Positions 1 to 12,518 of a stretch of 64,000 nt of DNA are shown here, piece after piece. The DNA comes from Pezizomycotina sp. ARF18 (Eukaryota > Ascomycota), in the NCBI GenBank assembly GCA_002224055.1, contig AZLU01000056.1, positions 124,001-188,000 of the forward strand, given 5' to 3'. The notes beneath the pieces were generated by a model, which was not told the DNA's origin, made no database searches, and saw only the letters and a list, made by a program, of their open reading frames with translations. Within the stretch, counting starts at the first letter, position 1; each line of letters starts with the position of its first letter. The position numbers were made by a program, and so were the translations under genes.

Positions 1-26
1 CGTTGCTCCGACTAACAAGGTGAAAA

Positions 27-3017
27 ATGGCGGGCGGCGGTTCTCAGCTCAAGAAGCTCAAAGCTTCCTTGAAGGCGGCAGGCGTGATCGGGCAGCCTCA
101 GCTATCGAAGAAGGCGAAGAAGCGCCAGCAGGGTCAACGTTCCGCTAGCAATTCCCGTCTCGATAGGGAGGCGGCGCTGGAAAGCATTAGGGCCGAGTTC
201 AACCGTTCGACGTGAAGAAGACGAGGCAGAAGTACGACATTTCCGGCCGCGGGAAATCAAGGAGCGCAGGGGAATCCGGCGTTGAGCAAGCAGGTTGGAG
301 AGGAGAATGTATGTGTCTACTCGTCGCTGTCTTTAATAGGTCGTACTGGCTGGAGTTGAGCGACAATCGCTGACTTTTTGGGCGCAGAGGAAAAATACGT
401 TGCTGGTAGAAATGAAGAAGCGGAACAGGGCCGGCGAAATCATCGACAGACGGTTCGGAGAGAACGACCCAACCATGGACCCGAGCAGAAGATGCTAGAA
501 CGTTTCACCCGAGAAAGGCAGAAGCAAGCAAGGAAGGCGGACATCTTCAATCTCGAGGACGACGATGTTCTGACACACTACGGCCAGTCACTCGGCGCCT
601 CTACGAACAAGTCACTGCTCGACGATTTCCAGGAGAATGATCTGGCGGTAGCAGCGATGACGACGGCGAATTCATGACTCGTCGGAAAGAAGGCCGCATC
701 ATACCAGATATCGCCAACGGAGACGGCGAAGAAGGCGAAGATGGTAGTGACGACGAAGGACAACCAGCGCGCAAGAAGAGCAAAGCGGAGTTATGAAGGA
801 AGTCATTCTGAAGTCTAAGTACCACAAATACGAACGGCAGAAGCAGAAGGAAGATGACGAAGATATTCGCGAGGAACTTGACGCGGAGCTGGATACTATC
901 CGGTCGCTGCTTGGTACCACTGCCAAAGCTTCCATGAACAGGGCTGCTCCGCCGCCAGCAGCCCAGCTTGGGTCATTGGAAATGAATCCCGAGCGTCGTC
1001 AACGTATGGAAGAAGATATCGACGTTGATGCGAAATACGATGCAGCTGTGAGAGAAATGACATTCGACAAGAGGTCCAAGCCGGCGGAGAGGACGAAGTC
1101 TGCGGAGGAATTGGCCCAGGAGAAGGCCGAGCAGCTCCAGAAGCTTGAAAAAAGAGGCTGAAACGCATGCGCGGTGAAGAGGACAGCAGTGATGAAGAAT
1201 CGTCACGGGAGACAAAGGATGACTCTGGCGTAGAAGATGAGGACGAATTCGGGCTGGGGGAAGGAATCGGACTCGCAGAGGAAGAGCGCGAGTTTATTCA
1301 CGACGAGGATAGCGGCTCGGATTCAGGCTCATCGTTTGGAGATTTAGATGAAGCTCCAAAGACCAACGGCATTGGAAAGCCAAAGGTAATGGACATGGTA
1401 AAGTCGCGGTGGCGAATGGAGACGACCTTGAAACAAATCTCGACTTTGACTATGACTCTGCATCCGCGGAATCGAGAGACGATGCTGGTAACGAAGAATG
1501 GGAGAGCGCTGAAGAAGAGGGTGTCGAAGATGCAGGAGAAGATGACCTGACTCGAGAAGCGGAAACCAAGGATACAAACACGTCTTTATCTTTTACGTAT
1601 TCGTGTCCTGCATCCCACGAAGAGTTCATGAAAATCCTCAGAGATGTTAAGGCTGAAGACATCCCAATTGTCGTTCAGCGGATACGTGTACTCCATCATC
1701 CATCACTCCACCCGGATAACAAGAGCAAGCTCGAGGTAAGCCATTGAACAGTTCTAAACTCATAAGTTTCACAATATGCTGATCCTGATTCCTATAGAAA
1801 TTCGTGCCCATCCTCCTGGAACACATCCTTTGGCTCTCCGACAACACTTCGCCGATTCCTTTCCCCGCCATTGAGACACTTATCCGTCATCTACACAGTC
1901 TTTCTAAGCAGTACCCGAAAGCCTCCGCAAATGCCTTCAGGGAACACATTATCAAAATCAACGCCGAGGTATCAGACTCATTGCAGCAAAGACGGCCGAG
2001 CGATCTGATTCTGTTTACTGCCATCGGAAGCATCTTCCCAACTTCGGATCTTTTCCACGAAGTTGCGACGCCCGCAATGCTCGTGATGTGCAAGTACCTC
2101 GCCAACAATCCGCCTGTTGATTTATCAGCCCTTGCGACCGGAACGTATTACGTGACGCTTTGCAATAAGGTACAGTCCAATTAATAATTATACTCCAAAC
2201 ATTTTAGAACAATTAGCTGACATACTTGCTTCAGTACCAACATCTGTCCAAGCGTTTTGTCCCTGAAGCCCTCAACTTCATCTCGCAAGCCTTGTACGTA
2301 ATGGCGCAGAATCCGCAGACGGCAAGAAAACAACGAAGCCTCCAGGTTTCTTCCCAGATCACGCTTTATCTGCTGAATCTGCGAAAGGGCTTCGAATTTC
2401 CAAGGACGCAAATGTAGTCCTCGACTCGCTCCCCTTCAACTACATCTTCCCAAAAACAAAACAAGGCCAGACGGAGCTATCCTACCCACCATCGCTAAGA
2501 CTCACTTCCGCTCCTCGACCACCTCTCAAAAATGCACACTGTAAAATCAGCATTCATCGAACTATTCTCTCACTACCCATCTTATTAACCCCTACGCAAA
2601 CGTCCCGCCTTATCACCCACCGTCTCTCAGATATCAACCTCCCTATCCGAGAAGCTATCACACGCGAAACGCTCGCGGCGTCCCTTGGAACTACACCACC
2701 ACCGACCCCTCGCAATACCTTTGAACGATCCGATGTTCGACGAGGACTACAGGCCGGGCAAGCACATGGATAAAGATCCCGACAGGCGGGAGATCGCGAA
2801 GCTCAAGGCGCTCACGAAGAAGGAGCAGAAGGGCGCGATCAGGGAGCTGCGGAAGGATACGCAGTTCATGGCAAGGGTGCAGCTCAAGGAGCAGAAGGAG
2901 GCTGATAGGGAGTACCACGAGAAGCTGCGGAAGCTTACGGCGACGATTCAGGCGGAGGAAGGCGCGGCGGCGAATGAGTATGAGAGGGAGCAGAGGAGGA
3001 GGAGGAAGAGGAAGTGA
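27..3017 (+). CDS. NOP14: Nucleolar protein 14, U3 snoRNP/SSU processome factor
   Basis: Nop14 belongs to the small-subunit processome and is needed in the nucleolus for 18S rRNA maturation and 40S assembly. The start at 27 gives the family N-terminus (MAGGGSQLKKLKASLK). After a first intron (309-387) come the hallmark blocks RKNTLLVEMKKRNRAGEIID and RRFGENDPTMDPEQKMLERF, then LTHYGQSLG. An acidic Asp/Glu/Ser-rich middle (about 1160-1560) follows, then a helical region with introns at 1736-1797 and 2170-2234. The basic coiled C-terminus (LELHHHRPLAIP near 2685, RELRKDTQFMARVQLKEQKE) ends in RRRRKRK. Usual family length is 850-900 residues, which fits the span. The frame shifts several times; near 200, FNPFDVKKTRQKY is recovered if one C is restored to a CC run. 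I read this as sequence error, because introns and motifs are intact. The family assignment is near certain. Confidence 0.95.
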
Positions 3018-5976
3018 AGGGTTGAGCGTGATTTACGTATTGTGGTGTAAAATATCAGCACATAGAACAAAGAGACAGATTATATAAAAGAAGCAAGCAT
3101 TAATTAGGCTATACGCGCCATAATACAAGTCTACGATTATATACTAGAAGCATCAAAAGCACTTTACCGCCGGACATCAGTTCTTGAGTTCACTTGGTTT
3201 TCCCAATCGTGGTGCGAGCAAGGCGCTCGCGAGACAAATGTATAAGGCCACGATAACAGATCAGCGGAAACGCCGACTATCAAAATTGTTCACTGCTGCC
3301 GCTCAAACCTCTACTCCCCTTATATACCCAAATCATCCCCAGATCTTCTATAATCCAGTATAGCTCAAACATTTGTAACTGGTTTAGGGTCTCTGAATTT
3401 TCCTTGTCCAGATAGTCCCGCACAGTTGGTATCCCTGTGTACCCCTATCGGCCGGGTTTAACTCTCACTTGAGTCTGAACAAAATAAGACAAAATCTTCG
3501 ACAACATTCGACAATTTTCCTTTGCTATTCTCGTTTACCTTTCGTGGTCGGAGCGGGCGTCGACGCCGGATTAACAGAGGATACCGGTTTTGAGAGATCT
3601 TTACAGTTTCTAAATTGATAAATGTTTATTACACTCGAAATTCGAGCACCTGTAATCGATCTAAAGGTACCAACAAATTATCACTCGTTTGTTTCTAATC
3701 ATACTTATGTACATCATCTTACTCTCGCGCCGATGCTAACTGTGTTTTCTCTTGTTAGTGCAGAAAGTTGGTAAAAAGAACTCGTCCACATCATGTTCTT
3801 TCCGTTCAGCCAAAATACGGCTGCGAGCAATATATATCGAATCACGGTTACAGATACTAGCTTCCCTGTTATCTTGGGAAGGCTAGAAATGCAAGGAATA
3901 CCTCCTACAGCTTCACTTATTCGATTCTAATAGAAGTATCTCTGATTCCCCTCCGGGCTTAGTTAATCCGAAAAGGTATGGAGGACCTCCATATAAGTAA
4001 GTGGATTTACGGCAATATCGCGTAAAAAGGTCCGAATCTACGGAGTAGTACATGTATGTATATTGTCTCGTACGCCAGCCTCACTAACAGCAAGCAAGGG
4101 AGAGGGTTAGAGAGATATACTTGGATACTCGAGTGCTCAGATGTAAGGCCAGAAATCTCAAGCACTCGAACCGCTCCACCTCGAGATATGCATAACATTT
4201 AATCCACGCAAAAAAAAAAAAAAAACTTCTTCGCGTCCATGGTGTAACACTAATACATCTCGAAGTTACTCGTCGCCATACATCCTACACGAGCAAGCCC
4301 ACCATGAACAAGGCGAAGCCCCGTAGACTGAGAACGAACATACATCGTATTTTAGCCCACATTGCCTCTACTGGTTCATCAATTAATTACTAGTGTGGAC
4401 CTTGTTCCTTCGTCACAAGCCTTTTCCCTATTAAATATCGCCACGATATAAGAATATTTAGTTTAAGTATCGGCCGGGTACCCCATACCTTTACTTTCAC
4501 ATCGCATTGATAAAAGCCTCTATCTCGCGTGTTCGGACCGCTGCCCACTTTATCCGCCTTAGCTCTCTTGTCGGTTATATACGAAGGCTATATATAGCAC
4601 CTAACCCGCACGGATCGAAAAACAAACGGGTTACGGTAAACCCGTGAAAGCCGTTCTCCATTTCTTACGAATAGTCGATATTCTAGCTAGGTGATTTTTG
4701 CTCAGGTATTGCCATTCTGGACTTGCTATGAAATCTTTTTATAGACCCGAAAAAAAAAAAAAGTAGATTCTCTTCCTGCGCCATGTTAATTCTGAATATC
4801 GGGAAGCGAAAAAAAAAAACGTCTAATACATCCGGTAAATACTTTAGCGACTTTTCTCAAGCGAAAAACAGTGTCACGTATGAATGCCTTTGCTATACTG
4901 TAGTTGTTATCGGCCGTATCCGTTAAACTACTTAACCTTGTAGGCTATACGTCGGGTATATATTGATTATAATATTGAATCAGGCCGTGGCGGAAAGTAT
5001 ACTGTGATAATGGGGATTGCCGTGAGGCTCGTCACGTCTCGTCTGTGCGCGTGCTCGCTGCTTACGACTACTAGAATATTCCAAATACCGTTTTGTAATT
5101 TGTTAATCAATTGATATATTGATCGTAGATTATTCTAGAAGCGGTGTAGTTTATTATATCTTATTTGATAAGTGTTACGTTGATTTCGTGATCAAGACAT
5201 AACCCGCCAAAAAAAAAAAAATACTGAATAGTTGCTACACAGACAATTATACTACTATCACGATATCACTATTCAATATTCAGAAAATCACGCAACAACA
5301 TAATGTTCCAATATATATATTTTATTGTTTTGACTGTCAAATTTCCCATTTCCGTCTCATTCTTCAATTAAAAACTACCAAAGGAATGTTTTTAGAAAAA
5401 AAAAAAAGGTACACGTATATAAAGAAGAAAAATGTAATTACAATCGAAGTGAATAAAATGTCCAGAAAAAACAGCAATTAAAAGTTATCAAACGACGAAA
5501 AGAAAATGCACACAATCGAACAACTGACGGAAAGAAAAAAGAAAAAGGAAAAAATAAGGAAAACGAAACCAACGAGAAAAACGCACACAGGGATATAATG
5601 TTGTAGCGAACGAATGCAAACATCTGACGTTAGAAGAGGAAAATTTTTGTGAGAGTATCGTAAGAAATATAGATACAGTATAGAAAAATTTTTACGCCTG
5701 GATGGAACGGTAATGTTGAGACGGGTGTATGTGAGGATACGGGAGAGGCGGAATTTTCGAGTGAGGCGGAAATAATGTCGTTAAGAGAAAAACGAGAAGA
5801 TTATGTGTTATACAGGTGGCGTTATAAAGGAAAGAAAAAAGGTTCGTGGTGCTTAATGATAGAGAAATGAGGTGAGGAGAAAGATGCAATGTACTATGCA
5901 AGAGAGATTGAATGCCGAAACCCCGAAAGAAATAGAAAGAACATATTCCTGAACAAAAAGAAAAAAGGTCCCAAAA
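3018..5976. other. Gene-free gap between converging NOP14 and rlmA
   Basis: This gap of nearly 3 kb holds the 3' ends of two convergent genes. It is AT-rich, with A-runs of 9-15 bases (for example 4210-4224, 4750-4762, 5209-5221). No reading frame here has codon bias or a recognisable protein. The part from about 3200 to 5300 resembles the decayed stretches further on in texture, so an old transposon remnant is possible, but I could not assign one. Confidence 0.5.
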
Positions 5977-6968
5977 TTAAGCTCTTACTCTCTTAGCGGC
6001 AGAAGGTTCAGAAGCTTCAGAACCTGGAGATTTTCGCTTGCTCGACGCGCTATCATCATCCGGATATAGCCTCGATGTCGTGGGTGTTCTGAAATTTAAA
6101 GGGCTAGGGAGCATGTTATTATCATCCTTGCCGACAGCGCTGAACCCTCCCGACCAATCTCCAAAGAACGATGACGGCGACGGCAGCAGGTCACCGGCCA
6201 CGAAACGGCTAGGGAGCGCTGACAGAGGCGTTTGATCCGGTGGCGGTCCCTTGACTGCTGAAGTAGGCGGTGGCCGAGCAAACGGATTTACGGGTCCAGT
6301 TCCACCCGCACTTAGCACATTCGTAGCACTGTTGACGCTCGGAGACGGAGGTGGCAGAACAACGGAGTGTGCACTTTCGATCTTGCTGCCAGATTGAGGT
6401 CCCGCAGTTCCCGTGCCAGGAGACGATCCGGCTGTAGGAGTACCACTATCCGAATGCTCGCTGGGAATCTGGACTTTCAGCACCGGCCGCTTCATGCCAC
6501 TACCCGGAGTACTTATCATCGAACCAGTTCTCGTCGGTGGGGGAATAACATGTGTGGGATCGGTGCTGATTGCCGGGATATTAGGCCGCTGCTTCTTCTT
6601 TGTTGTCTCTTGGCTAGCTGGACCTTCGTTGGGGTTGCTCTCTCCTCCTTTTCGTTGGAATTTGCCCGAGCAACGGTGCCGTTATCTACCGAATGCGACC
6701 TATTTTCTTTATCGGCGTTGCTATTAGACGTCGTGTAGGGTTGTTGACCATTGCCCAGTGCTGTGCCAGGAGCGAGCTGTCGCTTGATATCGGGGTGAAG
6801 ATACTTCGGTGCTTCGAGCTTAACCGTTTAGGCTGGTCCAAGTAAACGGGTCCTGCGAAGCCTGAGGCTCCTGCGGCGGCTGTGCCTCTTGAGGCGGCGG
6901 TGGTTGCAGAGGTGGCTCGTGAGGTTGCGCAAGGTGCTGCTGCTGTACGTACTGTTCATGGGATAGGG

Positions 6969-7003
<35 letters not shown>

Positions 7004-8236
7004 GGCTGCGAACGGTTGCTGCTGCTGCTGAGGCTGTTGAGGGAGCGGTGGCGACTGTTGCGGCTGGTGGTCTGGTTCGGGATCGCAGGCGGCATCGAAG
7101 ATCTTCGCTGCAGTGTCTCTTGCTGGTGAAGGAACTGCTGTGCGGGGCCTTGGCCCTGGGGACCTTGATAAGGATAGCCTTGGGGACCTACGCTCTGGGG
7201 TACGTGCATCTGCGGGGCTGTGCTTGCGGTGGTTGTTGCTGTTGGTTGTATCCGGGCATGTAATATCCGTTTGGCTGCTGTCCTTGAGGTTGTGGTCCCT
7301 GCTGCTGGGCCATGGGAACGGTGTGGGGATGGACTAAAGCGTGGCCAGAGGCGGTCCTAGTATGTGAGTTCCGGCTCGCTGGTCGCGATAATCCGGAAGG
7401 TTGAGGCGCAGCCAGCCGATTCTGAGGGTGCGGGGATATCCGGGAATATTGCTCATGGAGTTGGACTTCTGGTGGCCTTGGTGGACTTGGTGAATCTGGT
7501 GAAGTGGTGGTGAAACGGAATGGCTTCCTTGCCGATGGAGAGGGTGGTGGTGCGGGGCATGCCGACCGCAGCATGCAAGTGCTGTTGCATAGGATGTTCT
7601 GGCACTACGTGTTCGTCCGGCGGAGGCGAAACGTCGATATCGTCGTCGTCATCATCGCCGAAACCACCTCGTCCGGTATAATCGTTGGGGCCCTTGTGTT
7701 CATGAGGAGTCCCATACTGTAGGTGAGAAAATAGCCGAAGTTAGTAGACGTCTTAGGCGGCGGCTGAATGCCAGGTTTTTCCAAACACAACAAAGTACCA
7801 ACTTGGTTGGGACTTACATAGTTGTGACGGTCAAGAATTTCTTGTATGTCGCCTGACGAAAACTGATAGAGTTTTTTGTTATGGCCAAATATTATCACGG
7901 CGACGTCGACGGAGCAGAGAACGGAAAGTTCGTGAGCCTTCTTAAATAGACCGCCCTTTCTCTTTAAAAACGTTCTGCAAAGCCATAGACGGCGGTTAGC
8001 ATAACTGTTTAGATCTAGCGACAAATCCGAAACGAATAGTCCCCGAGTTTGGGTCTCATTGTTCATGTGTTCCATGGCTATTTTCCTCTCCGAGTTTTCT
8101 CATTTTTCCTCATGCGGCTAACTCTCTGCATATAAAGTATAGTGTTGGAAAATTGGTTAAGAGAAGACCACTGCACTTACACTGAACGGTTCCGATCGTC
8201 CTTAATCGCCTTGATTTCGATCTTTCTACGACCCAT
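5977..8236 (-). CDS. rlmA: MADS-box (SRF/MEF2-type) transcription factor, RlmA/Rlm1-like
   Basis: RlmA/Rlm1 acts in the nucleus at the end of the cell-wall-integrity MAP kinase cascade and controls wall-synthesis genes. Exon 1 (8181-8236) encodes [19 protein letters not shown], the DNA-binding start of a MADS box. Exon 2 (7818-7974) continues with [20 protein letters not shown] and [18 protein letters not shown]. The introns at 7975-8180 and 7717-7817 have consensus ends. Exon 3 (from 7716) begins [15 protein letters not shown], followed by a run of Asp, a long Gln/Pro-rich region with a pure poly-Gln tract (codons near 6968-7003) and a Ser/Pro-rich tail ending in AAKRVRA. Gln/Pro-rich segments of this sort usually serve as transactivation regions. 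At least four frame shifts lie in exon 3, one explained by a missing C near 7215. The MADS box itself is undamaged. Length is about 700 residues, similar to fungal orthologues. Confidence 0.93.
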
Positions 8237-8940
8237 AGCGAACGGTGACGAAATTCAAATTTTGGGTGAGAAAAAGCCTTTCGATGTGAGGGGAGATGGT
8301 TGGTTCCACCAAATCCGCCGCCGAATAAACAGGAAAAAAAGAACTTGATCGCCGGATCCGAGTAGATGGGGGAGCCCTTGGGATTAACTTGGGTAAGGTC
8401 CTTCTATTCCCTGTGCCTCGCGGGGAGAAAAGAAAACGTTAATATCCTCAAATAAAAAGGACCACTGTAACTTGGACAGTTTGGAAGATTTGGAGCTGAA
8501 GGACTTTTCGTCTGATGATAAGGCGTTCTAATCCAGAAGGAGTGAATGACAAAAATAGAGTATCCTAGCGATAGAGGGGGAAATTTCTCACCCGTATTAC
8601 CCTCCCTAAAGAATGGAAGAGAGGAGACGCAGCGACAGTAAATGATGAAAGATAGAAGAGGGGGAAAAAGTCTTCAGGAGGTTTGAAGCGAAGGGATCCC
8701 AAGATAAGTATATAATCTAGGTAGATAATAATATAAGAAGAATAAGGAAAAAGGAATTAAAGTGATATATAGTGATGGAATAAGTTATCTGTGCTAGATG
8801 GAAGTCAAACCGAAAGAGACGCGGTTGGAGATGGGGGAGAAGTGTAAAAATAGAAACAACTTTTTTTTTTTTGGCGGTGGGGATCTTTTATAATAAATTT
8901 TTCTGTGACCCAAAAAGGGCCGGGGCTAAAAAAGCAGCAG

Positions 8941-8944
<4 letters not shown>

Positions 8945-8972
<28 letters not shown>
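8945..8972. repeat. Poly-A run (28 bases)
   Basis: A pure run of 28 A preceded by GCAGCAGCAGC. It is one of many such runs in the host non-coding DNA of this window. Similar ones are at 9501-9525, 9869-9891, 24063-24089 and 44579-44606 (A), and 40354-40379, 41282-41307, 47445-47473 and 48344-48370 (T). None sits next to a recognisable retroposed gene or SINE, so they look like expanded mononucleotide tracts and not retroposon tails. Confidence 0.9.
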
Positions 8973-8977
<5 letters not shown>

Positions 8978-9155
8978 ATATAGTGGGGGACTGGACTGGT
9001 ACAGTAGTACTGGAGTCGTTACAAAACGGGCTTTTTTTTTTGCTGCTTCTTCCTTTTAATAATTCTCCTTAGTATCGAGTATTATTACTGGGAAGGGGAA
9101 AAAAAAAATTTTTTTCTGCTGTTAATTTCTTTTTTTCTGTCTTGTCCCCCCTTTG

Positions 9156-9180
9156 AAAAAAAAAAAAAATTTTTTTTTTT
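9156..9180. repeat. A14T11 palindromic homopolymer pair
   Basis: Fourteen A followed directly by eleven T, which can pair with itself into a perfect hairpin stem. It lies in gene-free DNA about 0.9 kb upstream of the rlmA start. No adjoining inverted gene or element ends were seen. Confidence 0.85.
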
Positions 9181-10918
9181 CTCTAATTTCTTCCTCACGG
9201 GACCGACAAGCGGCGGGCACAGACTTCGAGGCTTAAAAATGCCCTTGCGATTCTTGAAGACACGAGAAGATCAATGGACACGGCGGATAAGTCGATAGAG
9301 GGAGAGGAGTTAAAGGGCTTCAAAGTGTCAGTTCTCTGATTCGGGATAGAATGTTTGTTCGTCGCTGCGTCTAGTTCTATTTTAAAAAGATCAGGGGTTG
9401 GAGGGGGAGAAAAATATGTAGGAAAATTTTTCGTTAGATGGAAGGGGAGGAATACAATAATAACAATAATTGTGTTGACTGATAATTTTTTCTTCTAACC
9501 AAAAAAAAAAAAAAAAAAAAAAAAAGGACTAAAGCAACAAAGAAATGAGAAAAAGAAAATATGATTTGTCGAAGAGGAATACCAGTAGTTTTTTTTAGTG
9601 TGGATGGATATATAATACTTTTGGGGCAAGGAAAGGCACTTTGGATGCAGCGAGGAAGAAGTCGGAACAGGCAATAGCAGCCGCCTCTCTTCAGAAAGCA
9701 GCCGGTTTTCTTTCTTTTTTCTTTTCCCCCTTCGTTGTTGAATAATTGGCCACAGATCCACAGGCGTTGAACGTGGAATAAATTCCGGGTCAAGAAGATG
9801 CAGATGCAGTTGGAAACACTACAGTTGTATTCGCTCTGAGGATCTTATTAGCAGAACGTTAAAGAGAGAAAAAAAAAAAAAAAAAAAAAAAGGTCTGTCG
9901 GTTCTTTAAAAAAGCGGATAAAAAGAGGCCGGATAATCTTGTCGCTCTTTTTTGATTGTTTATTGCGAAAACTGGCTAATGCAGACCAAGCCCGGAAGCT
10001 GTCTCCGACCAATCAAGGCGATTTTTATCGTTCGTTTAACTGCACCGAATTTCACTGTAAGGGAAAAAGAAAAATGTCGGAACCAAATGTTTCGCTCGAG
10101 TGTAGCAGAATTCCAAGCAAGATTCGCGACGATGATGCAAGGTTGCGCAGGGGGAAATAGAAATAGACAACGTAGATTGATCTTCCGTTCCTGACTGGGT
10201 GACAACGGCCGTTTGGTTTGTTTTCGCTTTCGGTATTGTTTGAGATTGGCCGTAGGATCTCGAAAAAAGAATTGAATAAGTGGAAGCGTGGAATTCCTTC
10301 AAGGAAGCCTATATCAAAACTGGAAGGATAAAAAGAATTCAAAAACGAAAAACCCAGTTCGAAAAGGAATGACTGTGAAGAAGGTGGTCAAGAACGATAA
10401 GCACACCGTGCTGGTAAGCTGACTGTAACGTTGTGAAGGAGAGTATTAATTTATAATAGAGATGTGTATCCGTCAAAGACCCCACTTCAGATAGATCACG
10501 ATGTGATACTTTCCTCTCTATTTTTTCTCTCGTTTCATATCATGAGCGCTGCAAGGTAGTATATATGTTCGCCATGGGGTTGACGTGCCTATACCTGGGG
10601 GTTGCTTCCTTCTACACTTTATGCGCAAGTATCTCAAAATGCAAATATCTTGCTTGGTCATGCTCGTCTTTTGTTGCTTTTTCCTTTTCTTCCTTTTTTT
10701 TTTTTTTTCTCCTTTGACAGGGGAATTAAAAAAAAAAAAAGCACGATTGCTGGTGGTTATTTTAGAAGAATTTCTGAAGGGGTTGCCCTCGATAGGGAAA
10801 TTGAACTGAGAAAAAGCAAAACAACCAGCTGTGAACCGAATTTTGGGGGTCCTTTTCAGCCAATGAGAGACAATCCCCAACGGGCTTGTCATGTGACTGA
10901 TCGTGCTACCGCTTTCAT

Positions 10919-10940
10919 ATTAGCACCCGTTAGCACCCGT
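10919..10940. repeat. Short tandem duplication (unit TTAGCACCCG)
   Basis: The 10-bp unit TTAGCACCCG occurs twice in tandem, followed by TTTG. It is isolated in gene-free DNA and no function is visible. Confidence 0.6.
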
Positions 10941-12477
10941 TTGTCAGGATAGTTGGAGGCATATTAGGCAATTATTTGGCTATTTGGGATTAAAGGAACA
11001 AACCAACCTCCACAGCGAATTGACGACGTTTCACTCCTCATTGGAGAGCAACAAATTTATACATCTGGGACGGATATTCTCGCTCGAAGCGCACCAATCC
11101 CCTGGAAAAGATCCCAGAGTTGCGCGCCAAAAATTCCCCATTGAGGCTCTCCTGTTGATATTCGTTCAGCGTTGATACCAAAAAAGGTGTAGCAAAAAGA
11201 AGCAAATCGGCTGGGGACCACGAAGACGTTTAAAAAAAGAAAGAAAGAAAATACATGTCTAAACACGATGCAGCGGAGGTCGTCGCGTAAGCTCCTCATT
11301 GTGGCGGAGCACGCATCTTTGAACAGCGGTTCAGAAACAGTTTGGACGGAGCTGTCAATGATCAGTGCCCCTTATTTTATACCAGGCCCCACTGTATCGA
11401 TACGAGATGTCCGAACCCTTCGAGCTATGAAAGCCACAATCAGATTGTCAATCATGTCTTTTTTCGCAAGGGTCTCGAGTTGTATCGATATCGCAAAAAG
11501 AACGACGAGGGTGCCCGGCTTCTATCAAGGGAGGCATCGCGCAAAGAGCCAAAAGGGAATGAGCCTGTACAAGGATATTATGCTCATTGTTAGTTTCCCG
11601 CGCACAATGCTTCAAATGAAGGGAAATATCAGTGAGCCAATGCAAATAGATTTGGTGCTTTGCAATGGGATTGATGCCGAGAAGGCTGAGGCTCACTTTT
11701 GGTGAAATACGAAACGTCTCTTTGAATACGCATGAATGATAAAGCCCACGGCGATAGCTGGTAGCGCTTATCGATAGGCGTGCTTCGTATCTAATAATGA
11801 CATCGAAGAAGGAGGGGGGAAATTAAATTCCATTGCATCCGTTCAGCAAGGAACAAGTTAGGTGATATTGAACCGAATCCTCGAAGCGCGGAGGGTAGGC
11901 TGTGTTTTTCCGGCGACAAAAAGGCGACAAATACCCACGGATAAGTAGAAAATGTGAAGAGGGGTCTCTCAAAGCATAATTGATTTTCACGCAGACGAAC
12001 AACAATGCGGAGAAGCCAGGAGGAAAAGGAGCTCTTACCTGTTGTGAGCATACTGTTATATCCAGAATGAAGGTTAGCGCTCAGACAAAAGGTATTGTCA
12101 GCATGCATTGTGTTTCCTCCCTCTCATGCTCAATTTCGAAACTAGCCTTCTCCCACACTGCAGCTTACAGCCTAACTGCTATGCTAGCTTCAAGTCAGTG
12201 GATTAAGAAAAGGCAACAAATGCAAACCAATTCCAAAGCGAATGACTGATGAATTGAAAGGGAATTGAAGGGGGGAAAGGGTGCAACCAAACAGACTGTA
12301 ACAAGCTCATTGGCCTTCAGCCTATTTGTATCGGTAGAATTGTAATCATGATACTAAAGTAGCCACAAACCGTGAAACTTATCGCTGGAGGAGTTGTAGG
12401 AAGAAGAAGCTTGGGGTTTGAGCGTTTACAAATCGTGGATAAATGTCACCCAGAAGTAATAATTTATTTATTTTTTA

Positions 12478-12518
12478 TTCAATAATAATAACAATAATAT
12501 TATTATTATTATTATTTG
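12478..12518. repeat. (AAT)n/(ATT)n mirror microsatellite
   Basis: A run of AAT units, interrupted once by AAC, passes directly into a run of ATT units, so the strand can fold back on itself. It lies in AT-rich gene-free DNA and has no evident role. Confidence 0.75.

Noticed and set aside
27-3017. Programmed ribosomal frameshifting as the reason for split frames
   Set aside because: The shifts occur at many unrelated sites, mostly need a base added back and not a slip at a conserved slippery site, and affect essential genes not known to use it.
3840-3930. Short translation resembling a retroelement (FPVILG)
   Set aside because: Only a few residues match, with no neighbouring domain or repeat; insufficient for a call.
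6367-6738. Plus-strand open frames opposite rlmA
   Set aside because: They are shadows of the GC-rich rlmA coding strand.
8945-8972. Poly-A runs as tails of SINEs, LINEs or processed pseudogenes
   Set aside because: No retroposed body, target-site duplication or shared upstream sequence was seen beside the runs.
11268-11705. 145-codon open frame on the plus strand
   Set aside because: No codon bias, no motif, overlapping open frames on both strands, and it lies in gene-free repeat-like DNA.
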